Positions 37,370 to 49,605 are shown, numbered from the stretch's first letter. The stretch is 64,000 nucleotides of DNA from Pseudorasbora parva (GCF_024679245.1 NC_090178.1:22414703-22478702); one strand, 5' to 3'. Numbers and translations are program-made. The notes: generated by a model from the sequence alone, not told the origin.

Positions 37370-37890
37370 TCACCTTGAAAAAAAGGTGAATTTTAGTAGT
37401 TAAAAAAAAAGTTAGACTGCATTAAATGAATACATTTCTCATTCAAAGAAAGCCAAAATAAACCAAATATTTTATTATTAATAAATGAACAAACTTTTTA
37501 TTTAAATAATTATGTAATGTTTTATTTAAAATAATTTAAAATAAAACTAGTAAAATGGAAATGGATGGAAGGACAGAAAATAAAAATGTCTAAATAAAAA
37601 AAATAAAACTAAGAACTCAAATCAAACGTCCAGCAAATGTAGGCATTAAAACATTATAATGTACAGTATTGAAAAATGTATTGATACATTTTAAAATGTG
37701 CTAAAAGATCAAATTTAGCTATTATTAATGTGAGTGTTAGATGATGGGCAAAGTTAATCTTTAAAGTAAAAAAATTGAGGAAATCAGTATACATAATTAA
37801 ACATACAAATTTAGCCAATACTAATAAAAGAAAAATATATATATAAAAAGAAATGAAAAATCAGCCAATAACCGATATTGTACTTGTAAT
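37370..37890. other. Unannotated AT-rich sequence
   Basis: No gene or transposon end recognised. Confidence 0.4.
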
Positions 37891-38119
37891 ATATTGGCCC
37901 TCATTTATCAATCTTGCGTAGAAACGGGTGTATATGTTGGCGTAAGATTATGCTTACACTCCTCTCACCGCCTGATTTATGAAACTGTGCGCACCTCTGC
38001 AATTCAGGTGTACGCAATACTTGCCCTTGATAAATCCCGCGGCTGAAAACGATCGTCATTAGAATAACACGCCCCTATATATTCAAGTCTCCGCCTCCCC
38101 CACGCCCTCATTTTACGCC

Positions 38120-38402
38120 ATGGACAAACAGAAGACGGCAAAGAAACGAAACTTCTCCCACGTGGAGATCGGGCGCGCTCAATCATCTCTTTAGTCCACT
38201 TAGTCAGGGCACTGATTAGGACATAAGTCAACGGGCTGACTCCCTGATCAGTGCTCTGACTACTGAACTATTGAGATGATTGAGATGCGCCCATCGAGAC
38301 CATCACCAGGGAAGTGGAAAAAACCCGAAATTGTTTTATTTGGGAGTTTAAAGTGTGGGATTAAAGGCGCTCACAAAAACAAAATATGGACCCAAATTAC
38401 GA
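38120..38402 (+). pseudogene. Harbinger Myb/SANT-like protein fragment, interrupted
   Basis: In Harbinger transposons a Myb-like protein binds the element and helps bring the transposase to the nucleus. The frame starts at the ATG at 38120 (MDKQKTAKKRNFSHVEI) and is interrupted by a 122-base palindrome at 38171-38292. It continues at 38296 with ETITREVEKTR, then after a one-base shift with IVLFGSLKCGIKGAHKNKIW and TQITSSC before a stop. The order (basic N-terminus, NFS start of helix 1, EVEK, a hydrophobic turn, a KxKIW third helix) matches the trihelix Myb/SANT-like domain. Only the domain survives. The insertion, frameshift and stop make it dead. Confidence 0.7.
38171..38292. mobile_element. 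122-bp palindromic insertion with ATC duplication
   Basis: It starts GGGCGCGCTCAATCATCTC and ends GAGATGATTGAGATGCGCCC. The arms extend inward through CAGGGCACTGAT and ATCAGTGCTCTGAC, forming an imperfect hairpin over nearly the whole length. ATC flanks both ends (38168-38170 and 38293-38295). Removing the insert and one ATC rejoins the Myb-like frame across the site. Confidence 0.75.
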
Positions 38403-39174
38403 GTAGCTGTTAGTGTGGGGGTTGAGAAGCGCACTCCAGCAGTTTAAATAGCTGTTTGAATGATAAATTACCATCACAATGCATTATTTTACAGCACGTT
38501 TTGAAACAATTAGCATTTAATTTCGTATCACGGCACATGTATTGGGGTGTACAATAGTGATGATGATGGGATGTGGAGTAAGATTCATTCACATTAATAA
38601 TTACATGACAATTTGTAAGATTCTTCTTCTTATTATTATGATTATTATTCTTAATGACGCTTGTTATTTAGAAGAAAATGCCGTTTTTATTGATTTTATT
38701 ATTATTTAAAAGAAGAAGGCCATTTTTATTATTTTGTCAGTCTGAATTATTTTAGTCCCAGTCCGTGCGCAGCTGCTGGGCCAGGCGCGGGCCTGAAACG
38801 TCAGATAAAGCGCACGGGCTCGCGACTGGAGGAATACATATGCCTACAGATCAAACGCTTTGGTAAAGTCACACAAATTAAACATTGACGTTCATGTTGC
38901 ACAAAAATAAACACTGAATGTTGTTGTTGTGGTTTTTAACAGTGGGTCATATAGCATATCTTGTCAGTGCGTTTTGTGGTGTTAGGAATTGTTTTTCTGC
39001 GCATTTTCGCACTAACTCAAACGTGCGTACACCACCTCCTGAGCTGGCGTAGGATTTGAGCGTGCCGTACGCCAACGTCCATATTGATAAATCTCAAAGT
39101 CACCGTGGGTTTGGGTGTACGCAAGGTGTACGCTGGAAATTTGGTGTACGCACTTTTGATAAATGAGGGCCATT

Positions 39175-40365
39175 GTGCTTGCCTAAATATTTTAAATTTA
39201 AGTTATACAACAGACAAAATGTCCTATATTTCATATATATAATGCTTTAAAAAAGGCTACTCACAAATGTATAAAATCTCAAACTGGCTGTAATTTAATG
39301 ACGACGAAATTTTTTACATTTTTCAGAAATCAGTCTGCAGGAGACAAAACTGAGGTGCCAGCTAGGGTGATAAATGAATCACTAACTGACTGCTGGCAGA
39401 TCCACGCTAATGCCATTAGCTTTAGAGCTTAAACAGTACAACTAATGGGCGCAAGCCAGCAGAACCACAACGAAAGAACAGAGCTGAACTGAACTGAGCA
39501 GCGCCCATGGAGACGAGATGTGGCAATTTCTTGCCATCTGCAGCGCTCCGGGACAGTCGAGTTTTGGAGTCATCTCCTCATACAGTGTGTTCTTAAATCC
39601 AGCCTAATCCTCTGGGCTGTGCACAGGATGAACGGGCCGACGGAGGGAAGATGAAGAGAGAGATGGAGAGATGAGCGCGGGATGAGAGAGAATTGTGCAG
39701 AGATGTTCCGGGTTGATCCGCTGGACTCCTATAAATCCTTGCTGGATCTCCTGTGGCTTTTGTGACCGGGCTGTGCCTATCAAGCCACCAATCGGTCAAG
39801 CGTGCACACCACACGCGTACGTGTACAATATCTCTCTTTTAGGTGTCTTTTTTTACTAATCATCTTCGAGCTTTAAATAGCTGTAAGTTCATCTCAACTG
39901 ATACTGGAATAAGAGGCCCCTCAAACTTCATATTCTCATGAGGAATGTGTGCATGCGTGTACGCGTGGGGCATCCATGTCCATTCTGAAATTAATTACGA
40001 ATTTGCTCTAGTAAATGAACCAAGCTTCTTACTGATTCCTTATTAGCAGGCGTGCTCATTTCTCTTCAGACCAGAAGTTTCCCACAAAATACAATTAATG
40101 TTCAAAGCATACCGCAAAGTTTTCATAATTAATGCTTGCTAGGGCTTGTTTATTATTAAGAAACATAATTACTCCAATTTTGAAAAAAAGTGCCAGGGCT
40201 CCAGACAAAAAGAAAATTACTAGGGAGTCATTTTGAACCCTAGAATGAAATATTTATAGGCCAAATTACTTTTTTAGTTGACAAATTATGGAATCACTCA
40301 ATACAGATGGTTGTTCAGAAGTGCTTTAGTCATTGAGCTTCTACATTCACAGCTTCTAGCTTCAA
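39175..40365. other. Unannotated sequence with a GC-richer part
   Basis: 39340-39830 is richer in GC than its surroundings and repeat-free, but I could not find a splice-bounded frame that looks like protein. The 73-codon minus-strand frame at 39593-39814 is not recognised. Confidence 0.35.
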
Positions 40366-40367
40366 CT

Positions 40368-40460
40368 TTTAAAGGGATAGTTCAAATTCTGTCATATTTT
40401 TTCTCATTCTCATATTGTTCCAAACCTTTCGCTCATCTTTAAAACACAGTCCATTTACGG
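40368..40460. mobile_element. TTTTAAAGGGATAGTTCA-type fragment
   Basis: It begins TTTTAAAGGGATAGTTCA, then TTCTCATTCTCATATTGTTCC and CTCATCTTTAAAACACAGT, the left portion of the AGGGATAGTTCACCC family. The right end is missing. Confidence 0.5.
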
Positions 40461-40469
40461 AAAGTACAT

Positions 40470-42110
40470 TCCACCAAAAATATGATGATTAAAAAGGGCA
40501 CCGACCGAATTACATCTGTAAAAATTTTGGCTCCTGAGAATGCATCTGGTGATATAGACCAGCAACTGTTAAAAAAAGTTTTCTATATAGTATGAATGTA
40601 AATAGTATGAATATAAAGAAGTCCATATCCATAATACATATAGTTTGCATCACTAAACTGCCATACACAAATCCTATCCTGTGAGGTCATTGGATATCAG
40701 ATGTGCACTTCTGCACAATACACAATAGGTGTTTTATGAATACTGTGAATTCAAACCAGTTTTTCTAATATAGGGAGGTATGCCATTTATGATGCAGCCT
40801 GTCTGATACAAGCCTCAAGTTAGGATGAGACAGTTTCGTGAATCTTTTGTCTAAATCATTAAAAAGATCCAGTTCAAAAAAGTCACTTTTTCACAAATCA
40901 GACATCACAACTTGCACGGTGTTCGCTGTTGCATGAAGAAACACTGTTGCGCACCCTAACAAGATGATATATGACAAAACCACATTCGGATGAACAGTGT
41001 TTCCATCTGTCATCTGCCAATGAGTAGATCTTTCTTTTATGTTTTCACTCTGGCAAAGGAAACAGGGAGTCGCAAAAAAGACACTCTGAAGAGCGACTAG
41101 AAGTTGAGACTAAAAGTTGGGCGCTTCAAACCATTGACTAACCACAGGCCTATCACCAAAAAGTCAGACAACTCTCAAAAACTGATGAGTGTACTTGAAG
41201 AAGCAGCTGACTCACTGTCTGTGCAATAGCAGAGACTCTTGGGCCCTCACGGCCAGTTTGTGTTCCTGCATTGAGACATGCACAAAATGTTAACAAGACA
41301 CCAAGCACTCCAAAACAAACCTCACCTGACATTTGGAATAATTCTCCCAACTCACTGTAAGAGACTCAGGGGAGAGACATGAACGAGCATGTGCATAAGG
41401 GCATGATATGACCTCATCAGGAGGTGAGTTGCTATGGAGACAAAGTAGGAGGGAAATTACCTCTGCATAGATCCAAAGGTCAGCCCCATCACCGACTCTA
41501 CTCTAGCATGTACTTCAAAGTGTCTGGCTAAACCCTGACACCATGTGACTCAATGTCACATAAGGATTTGAGCATCCATCATTGGGATGAGTCAAAAGAA
41601 CAAACAGCTTCAGCAATGTCTGCATAAAGACTGTTCCTCTATCAGCCCTCCGGCACTATGACTTTATACCTGCTCTATTCGCTTCACAGACTGACGTGGG
41701 CCGCTAAATCACAGTAAATAGTGATACAATAAAACATGTCTGTTTAAAAATATGAACATAAAACCACATTTAGTGAGGTTTATGTTGAAAGTCAACATGA
41801 AATAACATTCACAGCCCAATTTACTTCCATAATGTGATTACGGAAGTTTTTACTTTGCTGTCATTAAACATTCACTTAATCTAATACTCATAATGTAATA
41901 GCACTGTTAAATGTGATTTTTAGCCAAATCTCAAAGGCTGCATTTACACTGCAAGTCTTAATACACATATCCGATGTGTTTACATTAATTCCCGCCCAAA
42001 ATGATTGTGGGTGATTGCTTTATTTTTATTATACTTCATTTCAGGTGGTCATGACTATTTGTCAGCATTTTGCGTTGTAAAACATCCCAAAATCTGAACA
42101 AACCAATAGA
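40470..42110. other. Unannotated sequence
   Basis: No gene or transposon boundary recognised. The 65-codon minus-strand frame at 41153-41350 is not identifiable. Confidence 0.4.
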
Positions 42111-42120
42111 AAGCAGAAAA

Positions 42121-42760
42121 TAGGGTTGCACGAATTGGTGAAAATATATATATATATATTTCTTAAAGTCTGTCTTTAATATGAAATATAAACCTCTTGT
42201 GCATCCACTGCGGGGGAAAAAAACTCCTGTACATGGAAGAAAAACATGTTTATTAAGTTTTAAAATGTATTAAGTATTATTTTCTTATTATTGATTACCC
42301 AAAAGTTTTTAATTCATACTGAAAGCCAGAGGGCGCCCTCGAGCGGAAAAAGCCACATTTGCCTCAGAGAGATAATTGACGTTCGTTTTCAGGAAATCCA
42401 TGATGTGAAGCTAACGCGGTGTAAACAGAAGATAGAGACGCTTTGATTAAACATGACGACAATAAACACACGACTGGTAAAACATGTTATTAAACGTTGT
42501 CTTTTGTTGAACAGGTTTATGAACGCTTCACTAGTGTGTGAAGAAGTTTGACTCGTGTTGTTTTTTCAAACGCACGTTATAAGCGACTTAAACTCGCAGT
42601 CTTTCAGACGGAGCAGCGTTTACTCCTGATCACAGAGCCGCTCTTCACTAACACACTGGGCATTTATTTATTTAATTTACATCGCAGCCTTTGAGCTTTC
42701 ATAATCGCAAACAAGCCAAACCGCGATTGCGGTTCGATTTCGATTATTCGTGCAGCCCTA
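42121..42760. mobile_element. hAT-like non-autonomous element
   Basis: The left end TAGGGTTGCACGAATT and right end ATTCGTGCAGCCCTA are inverted copies with one mismatch. Flanking 8-mers GCAGAAAA (42113-42120) and TCAGAAAA (42761-42768) agree at 7 of 8. The right subterminal region is rich in CGATT/AATCG motifs. It has no transposase frame. Confidence 0.8.
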
Positions 42761-42857
42761 TCAGAAAATAACATGTTTCATTTGATATTTTATCTACAGC
42801 TCATTAATAAAATAAATTAAATAATAGCGCTGTAAGAATAAACATTTTTTTATGAAT

Positions 42858-42861
<4 letters not shown>

Positions 42862-42939
<78 letters not shown>
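42862..42939. repeat. (GA)n microsatellite
   Basis: Pure GA tract of about 78 bases. Confidence 0.97.
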
Positions 42940-42941
<2 letters not shown>

Positions 42942-43054
42942 CTTTTTGGTTTAATTACAGCGAAGTTATCAACTCATTGCTGAGAAATATAATGTAACTT
43001 TTAGTCATGAAGCTGTTTTATTAATAAAACTCATGGGGCATAAGTTGAAAACCA

Positions 43055-43345
43055 GGGGGCGCATTACAGAAACTTTCTATCTTAGGTCTTAACTTAAAGA
43101 TATGATAAGTTAATGTAGGATCTTCCACAAATTTGTATAACAGAAGCTAATCTTAAGTTGATTTAGGAGTCTTATCCTCTCTTTAAGATATCCTATCTTA
43201 TCAATCTCATTTTATTTGCAATTAGGAAATTTTAAACCGGTCCATCCAGTTCAGTAATCAACTGTTAGGTCTGTTACCAAGCAACCAGATAAACCTGAGG
43301 TAAACCTAAAGCCTGTTTTATCTGCAGTTTTGATGGTCGACAGCT
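43055..43345. mobile_element. ATTACAGAAA-type element fragment
   Basis: It starts GCGCATTACAGAAACTTTCT and continues with CTTAGGTCTTAACTTAAAG-type motifs, mirroring the right end at 30900-30978. It includes TTACCAAGCAACCAG, also shared with the interior near 30790. The right end is not found. Confidence 0.5.
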
Positions 43346-43370
43346 TTTCCTTTGGAAACCGAATGTAGTA

Positions 43371-45477
43371 TGTTCTAGCATGATTTACCAGTTTACCATG
43401 ATTAACCACTTTAACAATTTACCATGTTCTAGCATGATTTACCATAATTAGGCCATCCTTAAAAATATTCTTGTTTGCCGTAACCCGACCGACCCTGTCA
43501 ATTTAGGGCCGACTCAATTTTTTATTTTTTTTCCCTTTTAGTCCGACCGACTTGCCGGTTGTAAATTGGCTTTAAGACCGACCAATTTCTTTTTTTACTT
43601 TTCAAACAATTAATACAACAGTAATAAAATAATATGAATTATATTTTAGTAAGTATTATAAATGTATAAATTGCCTGGGCCATACAAACGAAGGCTACGT
43701 TCTTTCGTTTATAGAAAAACCCGTGACGTCATCTATGTTTACACTATGGTTAACGGATGTCACACTATGGCCAGCACGTGCGTTCGTTTCGGCCATGGTT
43801 TCGGCTCGGCTCATACTCTCATTCACTGTAACGTTTTAAAGCCCTGTCGGAGATTTCGCCGCATTGTGTGATAGGAGTCAGGAGGACCATGGACACGTTA
43901 CACACACCAGGCAAGTGCACTGCAGAGGGGAGGGCTTTGAGCCCCTGTCCTTTTTGAAAATGAATCAAAAGTGCCCCCTCAACATTTATCATTACTATAT
44001 TGTGGCGAATAAAACAGATTTTGAATTATAATTAATATAACAACGTGTACAAAACAGTAACAAATGGTGGAAAAGCCGTTTATCTTGTCTCTGTCAGTCT
44101 GAAATGTCGTTGTCATAACGCTTTGCTATGGGTAGCGTGTGTTCTGCTCAACCCCAGCGCGTGGTGGGAGCGGCGGGACTGGTTGTAACATGAAAAATAA
44201 TGCTTTATGTATGGTTCTGTCGATGGATACACGTACACTACAACAGCGATAATAAAAGAAAACGTGGGCAAAACGGTCTATCTTTGTAAACTGTGTTCAA
44301 TGCATGCGAGTGCTGCCGTATGACCAGTCATTTTCGCCATCATCACTCAGTATATTCGCCAGAAGACGCGAATGAGAACCCTCTGCAGTGAGAGAAGATC
44401 TGTCTCTGCGCAGCGCGCGCACGTCTCACAGCGCGCAAATATTGAGTTCTTTCAAGTCTTGCGTTTGAACGGATAAACTCACACAAAAAGTATGTCAACA
44501 TGTCGATCTTGATGAGTATCCATCAGACAGTCTGTATATGCCTTAAGAGAACTTTATACATTTGAGAAAGACGATGCATATCTCTGTATTAGGTCTTAAA
44601 GGGGCAGTAGCCTTTACTGCTCTCTGTCAAACAAAAGATAAGGACTCACTCACTGCTCTTGATTAAATAGGTGGTTATAGACTTAATTAATTGAATTCAT
44701 AAAATCAACTTTTTGCTTTTTAATATTCAAATGCACTAGTCTGTATCACCAGATGCGTTGGTCTGGCAAGAAGTGGAAGCCACTTCAGAGACAGACACAG
44801 ATAGTTGCGTGTTCACAATAGAGCGTAAAACGACCCCTTTTTACACAATCGAGCGTAAAAATAAGAAACATATCACGGGAAAATACTAAAACGGGAAGAC
44901 AGCGGGAAAAGAGCTAAAATACGTGAGAAACCCGGAAAAAAAGGGAGGGTTGACAGCTTTGAGTCAATGACAGCTAGCTGGTGGTTGGACACTTTTCTTT
45001 AAGAATGCACCGGAAATTTATGCAATAAACATGTTTTTGACAAATATTTCAATTTGTTTGTGGTCTATATAGCCTGCAATTAGCCTACACGCCCGAAGGC
45101 ACGGCTTGAAGACCCAGTCAGTGATGTCACGATATGCCAATTTGTTTAAATTCATACCTACGTAATCACCATCACCAAAAATGTACTTTTTTTTTTGTAT
45201 TAAAATTTGAAAAAAAAAATATAGACCTACCTACCGACCCTTTTTTTAATTTTTTTTACTGTTACTGCAAACCAAAATATTTTTAAGGATGGCCTTAACC
45301 ATGTTCTAGTCAGATTTACCATAATTAACCATGTTCTAGTATGATTTACCATTATTCTAGCATGATTTACAATGGTTTCATGATTTACTATTCACGATTT
45401 AACATGTTCTAGCATGATTTACCATAGTTTACCATAGTTTACCACATTAACAATTTACCATGTTCTAGCATGATTTT
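43371..45477. repeat. TTCTAGCATGATTTACC minisatellite, split by an insertion
   Basis: Degenerate units built on TGTTCTAGCATGATTTACC and CATAATTAACC recur at 43371, 43424, 45303, 45331, 45356, 45407 and 45462. The units before and after 43451-45294 join smoothly once that insertion and one TTA are removed, so this was a single array. Confidence 0.7.
43451..45294. mobile_element. TTA-flanked element (GGCCATCCTTAAAAATATT ends)
   Basis: The ends GGCCATCCTTAAAAATATTC and ATATTTTTAAGGATGGCC are inverted copies, extended by GTTTGCCGTAAC and GTTACTGCAAAC inward. TTA flanks both sides (43448-43450 and 45295-45297). A TTA duplication and 1.8-kb size fit PIF/Harbinger. Subterminal CCGACC motifs occur at both ends. 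An ATG in good context at 43889 heads only a 23-codon frame. No transposase motif recognised. Confidence 0.7.
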
Positions 45478-45479
45478 AG

Positions 45480-46120
45480 ATTAGCACTGCCTGCCTGTCC
45501 ACTTACTGCGCACACAGACACCATAAAGAACTTGAACCACATCAAACACTGCAGCTGATGCCTCCGGATACTGGATAGCATCATGTCGAGAAGATGCTGT
45601 GCATGCGTTTAGTTTATCTGCATGCGTTTAGTTTATCTGGCTAACTCACATTATTACATGTCTTACTGAAATACTGCTGTAAATCAGCTGTGGGCTCCAG
45701 TATTACCTAAAACTGATTCTATTAATGCTGATTGTCTGTCGTTCTTAATACTCAGTAAGTAAAGAAAGATAAAGGATGGTGCACGATTTGTTTTGCAAAC
45801 TTTAATGTTCCATCAGTCATTCACGTTAGTGCTCCACTAACGTATATGTGCAGTTATTGATACAGTTACCGCATGTGCACCGCAAAAAATTAGAAACACA
45901 CACACACACACACACATACACACTTGTTAATGCTGATGGTGAGGAATTATGAAATCTCATAATGAACCTTAAATTGAGAAGAATCACTGAGAAATGTCCA
46001 GCTCAAGTTTCAGGTTGAATAACTAAGTTCTTCCAGTGTTTCATCATCGATTCGGACTCGCACTGGGATTGGTGTAAAATCAACGTCATCGTTACCGTCT
46101 TTACAGTGTGTACTATTGCA
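45480..46120. other. Unannotated sequence with short (AC)n
   Basis: (AC)n lies at 45895-45923. No gene recognised. Confidence 0.4.
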
Positions 46121-46130
46121 GGGCTGTCAA

Positions 46131-46280
46131 AATGGCTGAAGAGCTTAATTCAAAATTCTTTCTTAAATATTACCAAAATTCAAATTATATTCGAATTCCA
46201 AAAGCAAATGTAAACCAAATCAAGCATTGCGTCTTTTATTGAAATTAAATGACATTCACTTTTTTAAAGTGCATTATTTT
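46131..46280. mobile_element. Possible hAT end (CAGGGCTGTCAAAATGGCTG)
   Basis: CAGGGCTGTCAAAATGGCTG followed by ATTCGAATT-rich sequence resembles one end of a vertebrate hAT-type repeat. There is no second end. Confidence 0.3.
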
Positions 46281-46739
46281 TTTTAACAATTGTTATTAAA
46301 TAAATATAATTCTAATAAAGAGCATGTAAGGAAAATTAGGTAACAAAAGTGCATAAAACTACAAGTGTATCAGTTACCTGAGAAAACACGCTTCAACAAA
46401 CCCACACAAAATAGCAAACTGACATTCAGAAACAATCCATTTCCACTCACTAAACTAAACATCTAAATATTGCTCGTCAAAAGCACCAAACAGTCAACTT
46501 CACCTGCAGCGAGTGCTAAGCGTTTTTTTTCTGAGGTATGGTCAAGTATGTTTTTGCCCAGCTACATAATATGTGTATACTGGTTACCGCATGATTTTGC
46601 CACCAACTAAGGATTTCGTCACAGAAGGTAGGCACTAGGCAGCGTATCTTTCAAGCGGCAACCTCCCCCAGTTTCTTTTTTTAATAATCATTGAACATTG
46701 TGTTGAGGTGCAATGTATGATATGAGAAAATTAAACAGT

Positions 46740-46825
46740 TTTTTGACCTTTGATGCCTGTAAACCTGTTGTTTGAAACCTCCGGAAAAAATTATGAAACT
46801 TTAGCATAATAGGGGCACTTTAAAG
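46740..46825. mobile_element. Right-end fragment of a TTAA-type element
   Basis: The stretch ending AGCATAATAGGGGCACTTTA resembles the right end of the TTAA family at 47283-47791. The left part was not delimited. Confidence 0.35.
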
Positions 46826-46829
46826 ATTT

Positions 46830-47275
46830 TTAACAATGCAGTTATTCTTATAATCTTATTAAAAGGATGACATTTACTTGGGGAAAAAATGTATTAAGAC
46901 TGATTACGTTTTTTATTTTTATTTATTTTTCAATGCTCATGTTCAGCTCTCGGAATTTCCTGCTTGAATTCTTGATTTTCCGCGAGTCTGCTCCTTTGCA
47001 GTCACAAAGAGCAGAAGTGAAAGATACACAGAAAGAAGCACACCCACACAGCTCTGCTCCGCTGAGGCCTGTCCCCTTATCACAGGTCTGTGGAGAGCTC
47101 TTCATCAGTGGCTGACTGTGGTCTGCAGGCGGAGGGCTTGAGCGTGAAGTTTGCAGTGAGAGCATAGTGCAAACATGCAGCACTGTCTGAAACATGACGA
47201 TAACTCAGAAACCTGCTGGACAGGAGAAGCTGTGCTGATAGACTGAGCAGGGGAGGGTGGGTAAGCTGCACCACT
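46830..47275. other. Repeat-free stretch with a weak exon-like segment
   Basis: On the plus strand 47002-47083 lies between TCTGCTCCTTTGCAG and CACAG|GTCTGT and is open throughout. The signals are ordinary and the peptide is not recognised, so I do not call an exon. Confidence 0.3.
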
Positions 47276-47278
47276 TCT

Positions 47279-47793
47279 TTAAAGGGGATCTCTAATGCCA
47301 TTTCATGCATTCTGACTTATTTACACTGTTAAAAAGTTGGATTCTCATGCTAAACATAGCCACAGTTTTAAAAAAAACAGTTGGATATATGACAGAGTAT
47401 TTCTGAGGCAAATACACTCCCTTCAGGTACAAGAAGGGAGTGTATTTGTACAAACTTTGTACAAGTTTCTAAAAAAAATTGTATGGCCCTGTATGACATC
47501 ATAAAGGACAGAATTCATTGTATGGGCATTTTTCCCAGAAGAGCGCACACTCACACACTCAGAAACCTGCTGGTACAGTAACCATCGACACGCTTTGTTC
47601 GGGTTATGCCTTCGTTCGGGTCACAACACGCCTCCAGGAGCTCAGCTGTTTTTGGAAAGAAGTTGTACAGGTGTCTATCTTCTGGAAATATGATAAAACT
47701 AAAGACTATCCAGAAACATAAAGGACGCAAATACTACTCTATGGGTACAGAATTAACATTTGATTGGCAGAAACTGTGCGTTATGTCCCCTTT
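47279..47793 (+). mobile_element. TTAA-type element, family of 53157-53695
   Basis: It starts TTAAAGGGGATCTCTAATGCC and continues CATTTCATGCATTCTGAC, TTTACACTGTTAAAAAGTTG and GATTCTCATGCTAAACATAG. Each motif is found inverted in 53590-53690. It ends GTTATGTCCCCTTTAT. An exact 15-bp hairpin (47409-47423 with 47434-47448) lies inside. Confidence 0.6.
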
Positions 47794-47799
47794 ATAAGT

Positions 47800-48810
47800 T
47801 GTCCTTTAGGCATGGAGAAATGAGAAGTTATAAAAACCAATATGCTTTAATACATTTCAATTTAAATTAGAAGAAAGTGTCTACAAATTATATCTTTGGA
47901 GAATATTGGAATAATTTGCATTGCAAATAAAAACAAATCCAAATGAGAGAGGGGGAAAAAACAATTAACCAATGCATAATCTTGTTCACATTTCCATAAA
48001 CCAGCCAAGAAATGTTTTAATAATCAAAGTATTTTAATGCTACAATTTTAAACATTTAGAAACAGTAATTATACACTTCACCCCACAGCTAACATTATGG
48101 GCAAATTATTCATTTAATAATTCATAGCCAATATTTATCCAAATAATCCACATCTGTAATTATGCAACATTTTTTCCCCAACATTTACATTTCATTTCAA
48201 ATTGAAATTCTAGCTAAAAAGGCAGCTGTATGATTGGTCCTCATAAACGTATGGTCATGAGTCTAAAAATGACAGTTTGGTTTGCTAGATTAAGGAGTTG
48301 ACACATTTTACCCACTAACACATCTTGGACAGTTTCCTCAAACAGGCCAGCGCACTAATGTAACAGAAGTCACAAAGCAACGATAACAGTTCAATGTCTG
48401 CAAGAGTTTTAATGTGCTTGATTGAACTGAACTACATTACAGCGCCGTCGTTAGATGAAGCTTGGCTGCGGAAAATGAGAGAACATAAAAACGATTTATT
48501 TGAAGCCATTTGGAGAAAGCACCCTGCAAAACCCTGATGATATCACTGCGCAGTCTTTCTCTCTTTTTGAGACGCAGAGGGCGAATGCATGGGAGAGAAA
48601 ATCAATCAAGAGCGCAGTGTGAGTAAACACTTCAGGGAGGCACAGCCACAGATGCAAGCGCTATGGACAAGTCACGTCTGCCAACCCCAAACCAGCTAGA
48701 CACACACACACACGCAATGAGATGTGTTGCGAAACGAGAGAATGCATGAAAGGCTTGTGCCTCCAAGAAAGGCACAAGCTGTCGTCACTCCTGCTCCAAA
48801 AGAAAACAGC
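47800..48810. other. Unannotated sequence
   Basis: No gene or transposon boundary recognised. Confidence 0.4.

Positions 48811-48812
<2 letters not shown>

Positions 48813-48901
<89 letters not shown>
48813..48901. repeat. (GA)n microsatellite
   Basis: GA tract of 89 bases with one AA interruption near 48877. Confidence 0.97.
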
Positions 48902-48902
<1 letters not shown>

Positions 48903-49180
48903 ATGGGTGAATTCACAAGGCATTGCCGTACAAGGGCTTTAAAGGGGTGTTGCATGCGATTTCACTTTTTTAACTTTAGGTAGTGAGTAATGTTGCTGCT
49001 TAAGCAAAAACAGTATCTGCAAAGTTACAGCGCTGAAAGTTCAATGCAAACGGAGATATTGTGTTTTATAGTTATGGCAGTTTATTGCCTATACAAAAAC
49101 GGCAGGTTTGGACTACAATGAGCTTCTTCCCAGGTTGGTGACATCAGAAACCCTTGCAATTAACATAAACACTGCCCCAG

Positions 49181-49605
49181 ATGTGACTTCTGCCTGTAAT
49201 GTAGTGGTGGAAATTGATTCTTTTAAGAGAGTCGTTCATTTTCAGTTCGTTCACCAAAATGATTCATTCAGATTCGTTCATTGATTCGTTCAGTAATATT
49301 TTTTAAAAAAATTACATAAATATGACCGCAGGTGACGAAAAGAGTGTTTTATATGTAATGTTTTAAGTCAACGAACATATTTACTTACAAAAAACTGATT
49401 TGGCTTTATTAAAATGTGCATAATCTACTCAATAAATAAAATAAGTCTAAATAAGTGGTTCAGATGACCAAAGCATGTTTTCTTGCATGATTAACATTTA
49501 ATTGTTTGCTCAGACATTTAGACATTCATATATCTGGGATTATGGGAAGCATGGGGTTATAAACATGATGTTTGTCAATAACAAATGTGACTTCTGCCTG
49601 TAATG
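49181..49605. other. Insertion of 383 bases between 21-bp direct repeats
   Basis: The 21-mer that begins ATGTGACTTCTGCC occurs exactly at 49181-49201 and 49585-49605. The intervening AT-rich sequence has TTCGTTCA/GATTCATT-type repeats near its left side. The length of the duplication is in the range made by LINE-driven retroposition, but there is no poly-A or known SINE body. The origin is unknown. Confidence 0.6.

Larger units (their letters stand above)
37896..39171 (+). mobile_element. PIF/Harbinger-type element with ATT target duplication
   Basis: The ends GGCCCTCATTTATCAA and TTGATAAATGAGGGCC are exact inverted copies, flanked by ATT on both sides (37893-37895 and 39172-39174). A 3-bp duplication fits PIF/Harbinger. 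Subterminal regions at both ends are rich in GTACGC/GCGTAC-type motifs. The interior holds the first part of a Myb-like gene (38120-38402), which supports the assignment because Harbinger elements encode a Myb-like protein alongside the transposase. No transposase remnant was seen. Confidence 0.75.
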
